Shown: positions 29,743 to 42,187 of the stretch, piece after piece
Layout of the letters: each line of letters starts with the position of its first letter
Numbering within the stretch: the stretch's first letter is position 1
Assembly (NCBI RefSeq): GCF_000220395.1
Contig: NW_004086277.1
Span: 40,730 to 104,729, forward strand
Direction: 5' to 3'
DNA from: Ichthyophthirius multifiliis
Taxonomy: Eukaryota; Ciliophora; Oligohymenophorea; Hymenostomatida
Length of the DNA: 64,000 nt
Notes under the pieces: model-generated
Database searches by the model: none
The model's input: the letters and a program-made list of their open reading frames with translations, nothing else
What the model was told of the DNA's origin: nothing
Translations under genes and position numbers: made by a program

Positions 29743-30537
29743 ATTAATAATAAAGGAAAAATAAAATGACTTTTATTTTGTGAATTTTATTTTAAATTTT
29801 TTTATTTATTTTGATTTTTTAATATTAGAAGAAAAAAAAAATCGAAGCATTTCATCATATATAAATTATATTATTTAAATTTTTTAATATATCTATTTAC
29901 AAAATGATAATATATAAAATAAAAATTAATTAAAAAAAATATAAGTTTTAATAAATAATTCTTTAAAAATAAAAATATATTTTTATAAATATTTGAAAAT
30001 TTTATTGAAAAATCTACAAATTTTTTATGTTTTGCTTAGTTTAATCTATCAATATAATTGAAAAAAAATATCGTTTGCAGTTAAAGGTTTATATTTATTT
30101 TACTAATTGAAACATAAATTAATTAATTTAATAATAATAAGTAAAGATTTTTATAATTTATTGATTTATTGATTTAATATATACAAAATTAAAAAAAAAA
30201 AAAATATATAAATTTGTTTTATAAAAAATATACATTGTATCAATGAATAATATATTTGACTATCTCTATATTTAATCTTTAGAAATTCTGAAAATTTTGC
30301 TATTAATTATTAATAAAAATATAATAATAAATGTAAAAAAAGAAAGTAATTTGTAGTTTCTTTATTTTAATAAAATATAATTTAATATATAGAAAATAGA
30401 TAAATAATATTATTTATTTTAATTATATTAAATAAAAATAATAAATAATATAATTAGATTAATTAAATATTTTATTTTATAATAAAATTTAATAAAAAAA
30501 TAAAATAAAAATATATAATATTCTCAAAATATATAAA
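29743..30537. other. Intergenic region
   Basis: 795 bp between two plus-strand genes. A/T-only with poly-A runs and no frame of coding character. Confidence 0.55.
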
Positions 30538-31894
30538 ATGAGTATTGTAATTACAAAAGAAGAACAAGATTTGCTAACAATAGAAGAACTTTCTTAATAA
30601 TTAGTAAAATAAAATAAAATAAAATAATATATATTAAAATACAAAAAAGGAAAGCATTTATAAAGACATGGAATTAATAAGAAAAGAAAATTTATTATTT
30701 GAATCTTATTTATTAAGGAATAAAGATACTTAAAATTAAAATTAATTGCTTTCAGATGAAAAAATAAGCAAATCTAAAAACAAAGAGAAGAAAATAGATA
30801 AAAAAAGCTTACTTTTAACAAGTTAGGAAAAGTTTGAAATTGCTTAATAAGAATAAGAATATTTAAAAAATAAAATAGAAGAAGGGCATTTAAAGTCTGA
30901 TTAAATTTTAGAAACATTAAGAGTAATTTTAAAAATATTTCTATTTAATTTATGAAAAAAAATTAATTGAAATTTCTTTTAAAAGTCAATTTTAGAAGAA
31001 ACAGATATGGCAATAACAGAAATAAGGAAAGACGCCTTTGATTTTTAAAGGGATATTTTAATAGGTATTTAAATATACAATGAAAAAAAAAAGGAAAAAT
31101 TTATAAAAATAAAAAAAGGAGGAGAGAATAGTAGAAATGGAAAAATAGACTCAGAAAAATTAATAAAACATTTAGATGATAAAATAAAATAAAAGGAATA
31201 AACAATAAATAAATATTAAAGCAAAAAAAATAATTTAGAAAAACAAATAATAAAATCAAATAATTAAATTCATAGAAAGTAAGAAATGGGAGATGATTTA
31301 AAATTTATTGATTTTTACTAACTTTAAATTGAAAATAAGAAATATTTAAAAGAAATTGAAGATAAAAATTAAAAGCTTATAAGTTTAAAAATATCTACAA
31401 GTAATTTTTTGTTTTAAATTAAATCATTTTTTAAATAACAAAAAAAGTTAGAAATTAATAATCTCTTAAGGATTAAAAAAACATACTTAGAAAAGAATAA
31501 AATCAAATAGAAAATAACTAGAGAGAAATTATCGAAGATTAAAAAAAAATTGTAAAAATTAAAAATCAAATTGTTTCTACTAAAGAAGAGTCTAGTTCAT
31601 TAGAAAGAAAAAGAAAAATATTTGAAAAATAAAATGAGACTTTTTAGGCTATGAATTAATCATAAGCTCCTGAAGTATTTTTTTTTTTTTTAAATATATT
31701 TATTTATTATAAATATATATAACTTTTTCTAGACTATGATATATGTTAATTTAAAAAAAACTGAATAACTATATGCATATTAACTTTAAAATTTATAAAG
31801 AAAAATAGAAATAGCCTAACTAGCTTATAAATAATCTAAGATTTTATTAAAAAATAACAGTCAAACGTTATACTAAAACGAAATAAATTCATGA
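30538..31894 (+). CDS. CCDC113: CCDC113-like ciliary coiled-coil protein, 362 aa, 6 exons
   Basis: Exons: 30538-30603, 30650-30922, 30986-31064, 31119-31400, 31448-31674, 31733-31894. Introns 46-63 nt; 363 codons including TGA. The whole protein is coiled coil. The family signature lies at about residues 210-245: KFIDFYQLQIENKKYLKEI then EDKNQKLISLK. The C-terminus (APETMIYVNLKKTEQL, then RKIEIAQLAYK) matches the conserved end of CCDC113. CCDC113 pairs with CCDC96 at the base of axonemal radial spoke 3/N-DRC in motile cilia, which fits a ciliate. Length is close to the vertebrate protein. Each splice junction restores the family frame. Confidence 0.87.
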
Positions 31895-32028
31895 AATAAT
31901 TTATTTAATGTATAAATATATAAAAAATAAACTAATTTAAACAAAAAAAAAATTTTATAAACATCAAAATAAAATACAATTTAAAATAAAAACATAAATA
32001 AATATATTATATAGTTTATTATAATAAA

Positions 32029-32859
32029 TCAATTTTAACTAACATATTCACTAAAATATTATTTTATTTAAAATTAATTCTTAGATGAATTTCCTCCTGG
32101 TTTCAGTATACTTCGAGGAGTCAACCCATTTTTAATTTTATAAGATAAGTCTTATTTTAAAATAATATTACTAAAAGAGATACTTTCATTAAAATGGACT
32201 TTTTTTCCACTTGAACCAGGTTCTTTAAAGTAATTATGAATATGTTTTTCACTATTATTTTATTATTCAACTTAATCGTAATTAATTTTTTCAACTTAAA
32301 CGCTTTAAGCTCTTTATTTATATTTTATTTAGTTAAAAATTTTATATAAAAGAGGATCATTTTTAATAAAAAAATCATTATCTTCTTCACTTTCGACATA
32401 TGAACTATTTTTACTTAAGGAAGAAGATGAAGAATTATAATTTATTTTATTTTATAATTATTAATAAATAATTGCTTTACGCAAATTTATGCTTTTTTTT
32501 ATTGACATACTATCAAAAGTATTGCTCTTTTATTTTGTATTTTATATCACTTCTTCATCTTCAAAAGAAAAGTCTTTATTTATAATTTTCTCACTTATTG
32601 GTTATTTAATAGCTAAATTATTTATTATTTATTGATTTAAAATAAAGGAGTCTTATTAATTAATTTGTTTTTTATCAAAGGAAGTATCTAAAATTTAGTT
32701 ATTTAATATTAAGTTAATTTCTGTTGGAGTGCTTTTAATATTTAAACTTTAGGGACTAATTTATTAGCTTAAATCTATTTAATTTTTACAAATCATAGTT
32801 TTTCCTACTGAGTATCTTAAACTTCTTTAAGAATTAGTTGAGCTGTTTGGTTGATTCAT
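32029..32859 (-). CDS. Disordered 276-aa protein with two PP1 docking motifs
   Basis: A single 277-codon frame, complement 32859 to 32029. Ser/Asn/Lys-rich and mostly disordered by composition, with one acidic Ser tract (SSSSLSKNSSYVESEEDND). Near the C-terminus it has GKKVHFNESISFS, a good RVxF-type motif (KVHF), and about 40 residues later LTPRSILKPGG, a SILK motif. The two together are the hallmark of protein phosphatase 1 regulators such as inhibitor-2 and KNL1, although there SILK comes first. This suggests a PP1-binding regulator (inference from short motifs). The ATG overlaps by four bases (ATGA) the stop of a long upstream frame belonging to the Myb gene. Confidence 0.72.
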
Positions 32860-34420
32860 TTAATATTAATTTATTTTAGAATTTTTTAATTAATTTTATG
32901 GGCTTTTGTATTAATAGTCATCCTTTTTTTAAATAAATTAAAAAAAAATTAAAATTAATTTTTTTTTTATATATTATATTTTACTAATATTATTCTTTGT
33001 TCACATGTTTAATATTAATTGTTTTCATAAAAATTTTGTTTCATGTATTATTACTTTAATAAATATTCTGGCATACTCTAATGTCTTTGTCTTATAAAAG
33101 TTTACTATATGTTTATTGGTTTAGTTATAAAATGTAATTAATCGCTGATTAAAGGAGCAAAAATTTATTGCGAAAAATCTGAAACTTTAAACTAATTTTC
33201 CATATATTTAATTTTTAGTATATATATTTTTTTATTATTTTTATTAATATAATTTATTATATTTTTTTTTATTTTATTAACTTTAATCTTAAAGTCTGTA
33301 ATCAAATCAAACAATTTTTTTAAATTTGTACTGTAAAGTGTATATTAAAATTTATAGTTTTGATTAAAATAAAAAAATATATTATTTAATTAAAAAATAT
33401 TTATATTTTTATAAATAACATTAATTTACTTTCGTAATATTAAATTGATTTCTATATATATTTTTAAAATTAATTTTTATTATCTTAAATTTGTATTATA
33501 ATAATATAATTATTTTTTAAATATTAATTTTTTTATATATAAAATTTTAAATATGTCAATTAAATTTTAATCATTTAATGACTTCATATAATTTTTTTTA
33601 AACAAAAAAAATCTATTTTTAAGCTCAAAATAATAAAAAATCAATTTAATGTTATAAAAATAAATTTTAATTTAAAATAATATAATAAATAATTATTATT
33701 ATTTATTATCTTCATTTATTTTTTTCAAATTAAATTTATAATTTTATAAAAGCAAGCTAATTTTTTTTAGTTAGTTTAATTATTTTAAAATTTATAATAA
33801 TTTTTATTACTATTTTTGCAATAATATTCTTTAAATTTAATTTTTCTTTTAAGCTCTTTTATAAATGATATTATTGTAAAATTATAATTATAGTATTTAA
33901 TTTAAAAATTAAGTTTTATGATAATTAATATCTATATCCTCATATATAATTTATAAAATAAATTAGTAAATAAAATTAATAGAAGTTAATTTTTCATTAA
34001 TTTATTAAATTTTTTATATTTATTTTAAGCTTCTTATTCTATTTGTTTTTATTTAATTAACTTTAAATTATGTTTTCTATTTTTTAAAATAAAAAAATTA
34101 AAATAATATTTATAAATTACATTCAAAAACAAATAATTTAATTTAAATTTAATTTTATTTAAAATCACTTTAATTTTAATTTTTCTCAAATTTTTTATAA
34201 AACATTTATGCTTGAGGACAAATTTATGCGCATTTTCTAGTACCAATATGTTTTTCTACTTATTTCCAACTTTTACGATATAAATTTAATGCTTCAATAA
34301 ATTTTTAATATTAAGTAGTTGTCGATCTACCACTCAAATTAAATTTATTGTTTTTTTTTTTTTTCTAATTACTAATTTTAGAAATATTATTTTGACTATA
34401 AATATTTTTCTTCTGATTAT
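32856..34420 (-). CDS. Myb/SANT (SHAQKYF-type) DNA-binding protein; exon limits uncertain
   Basis: In complement 34210-34345 a Myb-like repeat is clear: TTQYQKFIEALNLYRKSWK, QVEKHIGTRKCAQ, then PQAQMFYKKFEK. That is the SHAQKYF helix with the sequence altered to PQAQMFY. Three regularly spaced aromatic positions (Tyr/Phe, Trp, Phe) are retained. Single-repeat SHAQKYF Mybs bind DNA and act as transcription factors. The same frame stays free of TGA for nearly 500 codons, down to TGA at 32856-32858. It includes coding-like stretches such as RQRHQSMPEYLLKQQ. Some of the AT-rich middle may be intronic. The N-terminal start was not found, because the frame continues upstream of the repeat into an Asn/Lys-rich segment. 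Confidence 0.58.
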
Positions 34421-35035
34421 TAATATTGATAATATTAATGTAAATTAAATTAGTAAATTTAATTTATAATATTTTTTGTTTTACTTTTAATTGAAAAATA
34501 AATCATAAGCATACTTTTATTTTGTTTAAATATAAAAATATTAAATTAATGAATTTTTAATATCTTTATAAACCAATAATGCAATTATTATTTTATAATT
34601 TAAATAAAAGAATAATTTCTTTAATATATTTTAGATATATATGAGATATTATTTTAAATTTTTTTTTTCTTTTAATTTTTTTTAAATAATAATTTTTTTA
34701 TTTTCTTATTTTAAATTCATTTTATTTTTTAGGAATGCAACAAATAATATAATCGTTATTTATTACTTATTAAAAAAATTTATGAAAAAATTAATCAATC
34801 ATTGAAGAAAAAAGAATAGTATATTAATATATTTATATTTTTTTAGTTATAAAATTTATTACTAATTTTAATTTATGTTGATATACTTAATTTTTATATG
34901 AAAAATGTAATTTTTATTAATTATTATTATTATTTTTTTTAAAAAAAAGATACTTAATTAAATAGATTGTAAAAATTAAAATATATTATATTAGAAAAAA
35001 TAATAATATAAATTTTTTTTAAATAGATCGATCAA
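34421..35035. other. Intergenic region, possibly with a missing first exon of the Myb gene
   Basis: 615 bp, mostly A/T. A short less biased patch at about 34490-34530 (complement MLMIYFSIK) did not splice in frame to the Myb exon. Confidence 0.4.
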
Positions 35036-36542
35036 TCACACAAGAACCATTCCTAATTAATTAGCCTCCATTTTGTTACCTATTCTCCAGTTATATAAGT
35101 AGTAATGTAAATTACCATCTCCTGGACTGAATTTCAATTCTTCCAAAAAGTTTTGATTATCCATAAGGTTCAAAGCATTAAATACATCGAAATCATATTT
35201 CTTTGCTAAAATTAAAGCATTTTCAATAAGTTGAGTTAAAGGAGTTACAGTTGCAACATTATAATAAGAATAAGCAGCTCTTAGTGTATTATGTTTAGGA
35301 TGTTTGATAATAGTAGAAGGTAAGCTATAGAAACTAAAGAAATCAGTTACTTTTTTGTTTTTATCTTCTACAACATAACTATAAATTACATTAGGGATAG
35401 GAATCATATAATGTTTTATGTCTTCTTCTGTAAATACATTATATAAACTAAACTTTCTATTTTTTAATTAATAAAGTAAATAAATTATTTTATTTTGTTT
35501 AAAAAAAAAGTTACTTTAAATAAGTATTCAATAAAACAGTAACTTATCCAATATCTTTTTTCTTCATTTCTCTTAATCCTGGAATATTAGTTTCTTCTGG
35601 AAGTTTATACAATTTTTGTACTCTTGCAATAGTTTAATTTTTTCCTAAACTACTAAAATTAATCTATTTTTAAATAGAATAAAATAAAATATAATATATA
35701 TACTTCAATTAATTTCTTTGGATGAAGAGATCTATGGTAATATGTAGCATAAGAAACTGGTTTTGGAATAACTACACCTGCAGTATATATGGCTTACCAC
35801 ATATTTTTAATATTTACTCTCCTTGTTATTTCTTTTATTAATACTGGAGCCAATCTTTAACTTCTAAGCTTTTTATTTACACATAAAAAGTTTATTTCTG
35901 TCATCTTTATTTTATCTTTTTGCTCAACTATTACTGTTACTGGGATTCCGGATATAAAGCCTACTAATTTTCCAGTTTTTTATACTCGAACTCCTACTGT
36001 CCAGTCTTTGTATTGTCCTGGAGGGGTTAATGCCCATTTCAAAAATTCTCGTGAATAATCAAATCTAAACATATTATCATCATCTTCTACATAGTTTTCT
36101 ACTAATAATGTGTATAATTAATCCAAATCATTAGAATCTTCTAAATTCAAATCACTCCATACAAATCCAGTTGGAATATTATATGGTTCTTATCTGATGT
36201 CTTTGACTTCTTTTGGAAGATCAATTGGTCCACTTTTCTTTTTTTTATTAATTTTAAGTGATATTTTTATTTGAAGTTTTTTTACTTAGGTTTAATCTTC
36301 ATCGAATTAAACAACTGGTTGAGTTTTCCAAAATTTCCAATCTTTAGAAAGTAATGTATTTTCTCTAGTTTTTATATTTTTTTATTGTTTTTTTATTTTT
36401 TTTACTTTGAACCTAATTAAAGTTATTTTCTTAATAAATTTTGATTTAAATTTTTTTGTTCTTCATTATCTTGATTTTTTTAAAGGTCATTTTAATTTTA
36501 TTATTAATTTTCTTATTTTTAAAACGAATCTTTATCTTCCAT
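35036..36542 (-). CDS. NMT1: N-myristoyltransferase (NMT), 439 aa, 5 exons
   Basis: Exons, complement: 36406-36542, 36286-36364, 35704-36237, 35515-35663, 35036-35456. Introns 41, 48, 40 and 58 nt; 440 codons. It transfers myristate from myristoyl-CoA to the N-terminal Gly of substrate proteins. The family landmarks appear in order: [13 protein letters not shown]-like [61 protein letters not shown] (CoA and oxyanion region), IKEITRRVN, and [12 protein letters not shown]. The C-terminal half has [11 protein letters not shown] and [16 protein letters not shown], and the chain ends LGMVLV as in NMTs, where the C-terminal carboxylate is the catalytic base. A soluble cytosolic or ribosome-associated enzyme. 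The CDPK in this window is a plausible substrate. Confidence 0.97.
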
Positions 36543-37531
36543 TTTTTTTTTTATTTTATTTTTAAATATATATTAATAATATCTTTTTGTTATATATATA
36601 TTTTTTTTTCTTTTTCAAGAAAATAGTTAATTTTTATTTTAAATGCAAATATTTTATTTATTTTAAATATAATATGATAATAAATCATAAAAATATATTT
36701 TCTATAAATTTTTTTTTTTATTGAAATAAAATTTTTTGAAATCCAAAAAAATAAAATATAATTTCTTTTTTAAATATTATTTAATATTAATAAATTATAT
36801 GTCTTTGATTTTTTAATTAATTTTAAGATAATTAATTAATAAAATATTTTTTAAAAATAAAAATACATATTAAATTATTATATAAAATTGATAATAACAT
36901 TCAATTTTTTAAATTAATAATTAACTGACTATATATTTATTTGTAAATTAATTGATATAAAAGTTTATTTATTAATTAAGTTTACTTATTTTAGTTTTTC
37001 AACATAAAGATAAATAACTTTAGTAACATTTATTATTAGAAATTAATATATTTAATTATTAAAAAATTTGAAAATATTTTCATAGTATTTTAGAAGAAAT
37101 TAAAATTAATTTAGCTTTATTAGTTATAACTTATAAAAATTATATTTTTAAAGATTATTTGTTTTTAATATCTTTAAAATTAATTTTCTATTAAAAAAAT
37201 AAAAATCACTTTTTTTTATAAATTTTTAAAACATATAATTAACAATAATTATTTATAATAAATATATTATAATAAATTATTTATATTAATTATTTATTTA
37301 TCTAGAATAAAATATAAGGAATTTTCTTTTATACTATTTATTAAAACTTCGAAAAATTATATTAATTATATTATATTATATTATATTATATTATATATAT
37401 TATATTATATTATATTATATTATAATTTAATATTAATTTTTTTATTTTTTTTTGATAAAATGATAAATTATAATATATAATATTGTATATATAAAATTAA
37501 ACAAAATATCAAAAAAAATATTTTACAAAAA
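36543..37531. other. Divergent intergenic region with TTATA repeat
   Basis: 989 bp between NMT and FES1 starts. About eleven copies of a 5-bp TTATA unit lie at about 37366-37424. Otherwise A/T-only with no supported gene. Confidence 0.6.
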
Positions 37532-38818
37532 ATGTTAGATTGGAAAGGACTTTTAAAATGGAGTTTAAGCAATACAGGTAACATTTAAATTAAATATTTA
37601 TTAAATAAATTAATAAATAGATGGAACCTAAAAAAAGGATATTAAGCCTATGGAAGAAAAAACTAAATAATGGCTACAAGAAGCATTAGCTGATTATGCT
37701 TTATAAGATGTAAAAAATTAAAAAAATTGTATATAAAAATCTATAAATAGATTAAAGTAATCTAAGAAATACTATAAGAATTAGCAAAAGAAGAATTAAA
37801 TAATAATGATGATGAAGAAAAGAGAATAAATTTATTAGAAAGATTAGAAGATATATTAGATTCTTTAGATATGGCAGACTGTATTTTAATATATAAAAAT
37901 TACATATTTTATCAATAATAATATAAAAAAAGCACTTTATCAAATAGGAGGTTTAGTTTAAATGATAAAATTAGCCCAAACGAGTATGTACCCAAAAGTA
38001 TAATGCCTATGTTTTAGCATATTTATAACCTGTAACTAAAATAATTCATATGTATAATAATGGTCAATATATGAAGGAGCCTTCAATTTCATAAATACAA
38101 TACTAAACTCAAAAAATATAAAAGTTAAAGAAATGGCACTTTCGGCTTTAAGTAGTCTATGTAGAGGTGAAAATTTATAATCAAAAAGAGATTTCATAGA
38201 TATTGATGGGGTTGAGTTTTTAGTAAAAATAATAAATGAAAAGGAAAGCTTTTCTTAAAGAATGAAAAATAAAGCATTTTTATTTTTAAAAGATTTAGTT
38301 TTTTATGATGATAGACTTCATTTTACATATAATAATTTGGATGCTTTTGCTAATACAAATGCCAAAGTTACAAAAACATTAAACAATGAAAGTGTGAAAG
38401 TTAATAATCAAAGTAAAAATAATGATATTACTTTTGATTAAAATTAGGAATTAAAAAAATAAAATGAAGACCCTAAAAATAAAAAATATAGAAATATTGT
38501 CAAAAATAAATTAATTTAAATGAACTTTATTTAGATTCATATTAATCTTTTACATGATTTTTCGGATATAGAATAAGATAATAGAGTTAATTATTTAGAT
38601 ATTTTAAAAAATGTAGTTATTTTTTCTAATGAAATTAAACAATTAATTAAAGTATGATTTATTTTTTTTAATTATTTTTACTTAATTTTATATAGGAAAC
38701 TAAAAAAGATGCCTTGAAAAAAAATATGCTCGATGTTATGAAACTTGATTAATAAGATAAAGGAAGCAATGATTTTGAAATATAATTATATAAAGAAATA
38801 CTAAATGAAATATAATGA
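37532..38818 (+). CDS. FES1: FES1/HSPBP1-type Hsp70 nucleotide exchange factor, 368 aa, 5 exons
   Basis: Exons 37532-37577, 37621-37709, 37751-37880, 37933-38651 and 38696-38818; introns 41-52 nt; 369 codons. The N-terminus MLDWKGLLKWSLSNTDGT is the conserved Fes1 start. Armadillo-like helices follow: LLERLEDILDSLDMAD, LYQIGGLVQMIKLAQ, and WSIYEGAFNFINTILNS with KEMALSALSSLCRG. This is the family pattern of a diverged QNN-PxQ repeat (CNQNNSYVQQW). Fes1/HspBP1 opens the Hsp70 nucleotide-binding domain to release ADP in the cytosol. A low-complexity insert (around residues 230-280) separates the armadillo core from C-terminal helices. The start is the only ATG before the conserved block. Confidence 0.88.
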
Positions 38819-39284
38819 GTTATAATTTATTATTTTTAGACTATGTTTATTATTTATTTTTAGTAAAAATTATATTTATTTTTGGATACAGTTTTTTTTT
38901 AAATATAATTTATGATTTTAATTTTATTATTTTTTCTTTAATTATCTAACATTTCTTTTAAAAAATAATAATTTATTTATAAATTAAACAAATTATTTAT
39001 ATCATATCTAAACTAATTAATAGTTAATAAATAAATCTGAAATTATTAAAAGTTTGTAGAACATAATTTAATTTTTTAAAAAAATTAAACTAAATTTTAA
39101 TAAATTTTTTTATCATTATTTTTTATTCAAATAGATAAAAATAAATCAGTAATATAAAAAAATATAATTTTAATATAATTAAAATACAAAAAAATAAATA
39201 GTCTTTTACATATAAAAATAACAATTAATAAATTATAAAAAAAAAAAAATTAAAAATATAGAAATAAATTAAAAAAAAAAAAAA
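38819..39284. other. Intergenic region
   Basis: 466 bp between two plus-strand genes. A/T-only, ending in A-runs. Nothing recognised. Confidence 0.55.
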
Positions 39285-40901
39285 ATGTTTAAAATTTTAA
39301 TAATATTAATATCTTGTATATCTTAAACAATTTAATATAATTCGAATTTCTAGATTATATAATTAGATTAAATTATTTAATCCTAAATAAGTTAAAAAGA
39401 GTTTCATAAATATAAAGTGAATAGTTGTGCAAATATAAAGGCAGAAATCGAAACAACCGGATAATTAGAAATCTTAGCTGGATAAAGGAATTATGTAATA
39501 ATAAATTAAATATGAAAATATAAATATGAAAATATAAATAAAGTTAACAAATAAAGGAATAAATGAATAAATAATTACTTAAATAGAAAATGAGAAAAAA
39601 ATTGTTATTATAAAATTTCCTTTTGTAACTAAATAAAATGAATGTGAATAAGTAATAATAATAAGATCTATATAAAATGAAAATGTAGGTTACTCAATAT
39701 AAGTAAGTTTTATAGAACAAGACTATATAAAAAATTTAAATAATTTGGATATATAATAAGCCATATTTTACAAAGAAACAATGTAAAAATAAAAAAGAAT
39801 AACATATATAATAAATGAATAATAATTTCTAAATTAATAATTAAATGAGAAAAGTTTAATCATATAAAATTTTAGTTTTGGAAGTTCTAACTAAAATTAG
39901 TTGCCACAAATAATTTAATATTAAAATAATTATTTACGTGGCAAAATGATATTTTTAGATTTTAATTAATATTTTATTGCCTATTTTAATCAATAAATTA
40001 TTTTTAATGTGAATAATTTGTAAAATTAGAATGAAAGTTATATATAAATTTAAAAAGAAAATGAACTATATTTCAATAATATTGGCTAAATAATTGGACT
40101 TAATTTAGCTTTTGAAAAAAAATGTGAAAAAAAGAAAGTTTATTTTAATAATGAAGGAAATTTTCTTTTAGAATTATTTATTTATGATATAAATTCTGTA
40201 TAAATATACTCTTAAGATAATAATATTAGTTAAAAAGAGAAAACATGCTCAGATAAAAGCCAGAGTCTTTAATTTAAATAAATATAAAAATATAAATATG
40301 GAATAGAATTAAATAATATTTAAAAAAATGATTTTATTGTGATTGAAAATTCTAACAAAAATATTTAAATAAGTTTAGAGTTGAAAAGAGACTAAATTTT
40401 GGAACTATAGGAAGTGGATAATTTATAAATTGATGGATAATAATTAATAGTTAATCTTAAAAATTTAAAAAAATTTATTTATTTTTAGCTTATTCTGAAT
40501 AAGAGGCGTAAGTAAATGCTATTACAGGCAGTTTTTAAGATAATAATAAATTTTATTAAAAAATAGATGTAAATTATATTGATTTAAAGAATTTTATTGA
40601 AAACAATAAAGATAAAAAATAAAATATTTTTGTATCTATAAGAGCTTATAATTAAAAAAATTAAGCTTTTATTTATAATGTAATTTAAATTTAATTTGAT
40701 AATAAAAATTAAATTATGAATAAATTATTTATATTTATTTTTGTATTCCTCCTATTATTTGCAACTTTAGGAATATTAATAAGAATTTTAAAAAGAAAAA
40801 AATAAATGTTATAAAAAATGGATGAAATTTAATTATATGAAAAATAAAATTATACCAGCTATAAAGATAATGATAATAATGTTTATGTTATATATGAATG
40901 A
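39285..40901 (+). CDS. Type I single-pass membrane protein of unknown function, about 510 aa; one unresolved join
   Basis: Exons 39285-39494, 39544-40449 and 40489-40901. The first intron (49 nt) is clean. The second has GT and AG borders, but the two flanking coding frames differ by one base. Either an indel or an unrecognised splice is present. It has a signal peptide (MFKILIILISCISQT) and an ectodomain of about 430 residues that is Asn/Gln/Ile-rich with few Cys (KVNSCANIKAEIETT, ECEQVIIIRS). A transmembrane helix (LFIFIFVFLLLFATLGILI), a basic RILKRKK stop-transfer and a cytoplasmic tail of about 35 residues follow. The alternating hydrophobic pattern suggests beta-rich extracellular domains. 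Ciliates have many such surface proteins; no family name can be given. Confidence 0.68.
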
Positions 40902-41396
40902 ATTTTATTTATTATTTGTTAAAGTAAATAATAATATTATGGTAGAAATATTAAAAAAGATACATAATATAAAAATATATAAAATAAAAATATTATAATA
41001 TATAAATAAATTAAATAATATATAAATATATTTATATATATTATATTTATAATATATTTATATTTATATTTAAATTTATATTATATATAATAATATATAA
41101 ATATCTATTATCTTTTTAATTTCATCTATTTATTTTTATATTTTTTTGCTTTTTATTTTTTAATTTTAAAATTAAATTAGCCAATATAAATGTTGTCAAA
41201 ATTATACTTTTTTATATAATATATTTATACTATTATTTTATTTTATTTTTAAACATAAAATAATTTTGTTTTTTTAAATAATATAATTTGTATATATTTT
41301 ATTAAAAAATATTAAAATTATTACATAAAAAAAATTTTATATTATATATTATATATTATATATTATATATTATATGTTAATTTATATATAAAAAAA
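40902..41396. repeat. Convergent spacer with TATATTA heptanucleotide repeat
   Basis: 495 bp between two 3' ends. It contains TA-rich imperfect repeats (about 40970-41100) and about five copies of the 7-bp TATATTA unit (about 41337-41376). Confidence 0.65.
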
Positions 41397-42128
41397 TCAA
41401 ATAAAATATTTAATTTCTCCTATTTAGTTATTTGTTCTTCCAACAATTTTAAAAACTTCAGTAATATAAAGTCTTATATTTTTAATATTATCGATATTTG
41501 CATTATGAAATGAAAAGTTATTATCGAAAATCATTTTTACATACAAAACAACTAAATATCCTGAAAGATTTTCATCTTCACATTAAAAGCATTAATTGTT
41601 TTATATTTTCCATTAAAATACCATAAAATTTTTCATAAATTTCTATTGATATTCATATTCTAAGTACTTTAGAATATTCCAAACAAAAGGATTATCTTCA
41701 ATTTTAGGATAAGAATACAATTAGCTATTACAAACTTTAAAAAAAAACACTTTTTTTTCTAAAATATTTACAAGTATAAAAGCAAAGACATTCTAAATAA
41801 TCAAAGGAAAAACCAAATAATTATATTCAGTAAATAAATTAACTTTAATACTACTAATTTTATAATTTAATTAGTTTTATTTAATTAAAGGGTTTTTATA
41901 ACTTAATTATGTATAAAAACTAGTTGAAAACACATATATTTTTTGCATTTTTTATATTAATTTTTCAATATCATTTTCATAATAATGTTTTTCTTGAAAA
42001 TAAAAAAGCATGAAATTAATAATTTTCTCTTCTATGAAATCCTTACATAGCATGTTAATAAAGTATCTTTTTTTAATTTAAATTCGATATCTATCAACTA
42101 TAATCTCTTCATTTTATTTGTATTCTTA

Positions 42129-42187
<59 letters not shown>

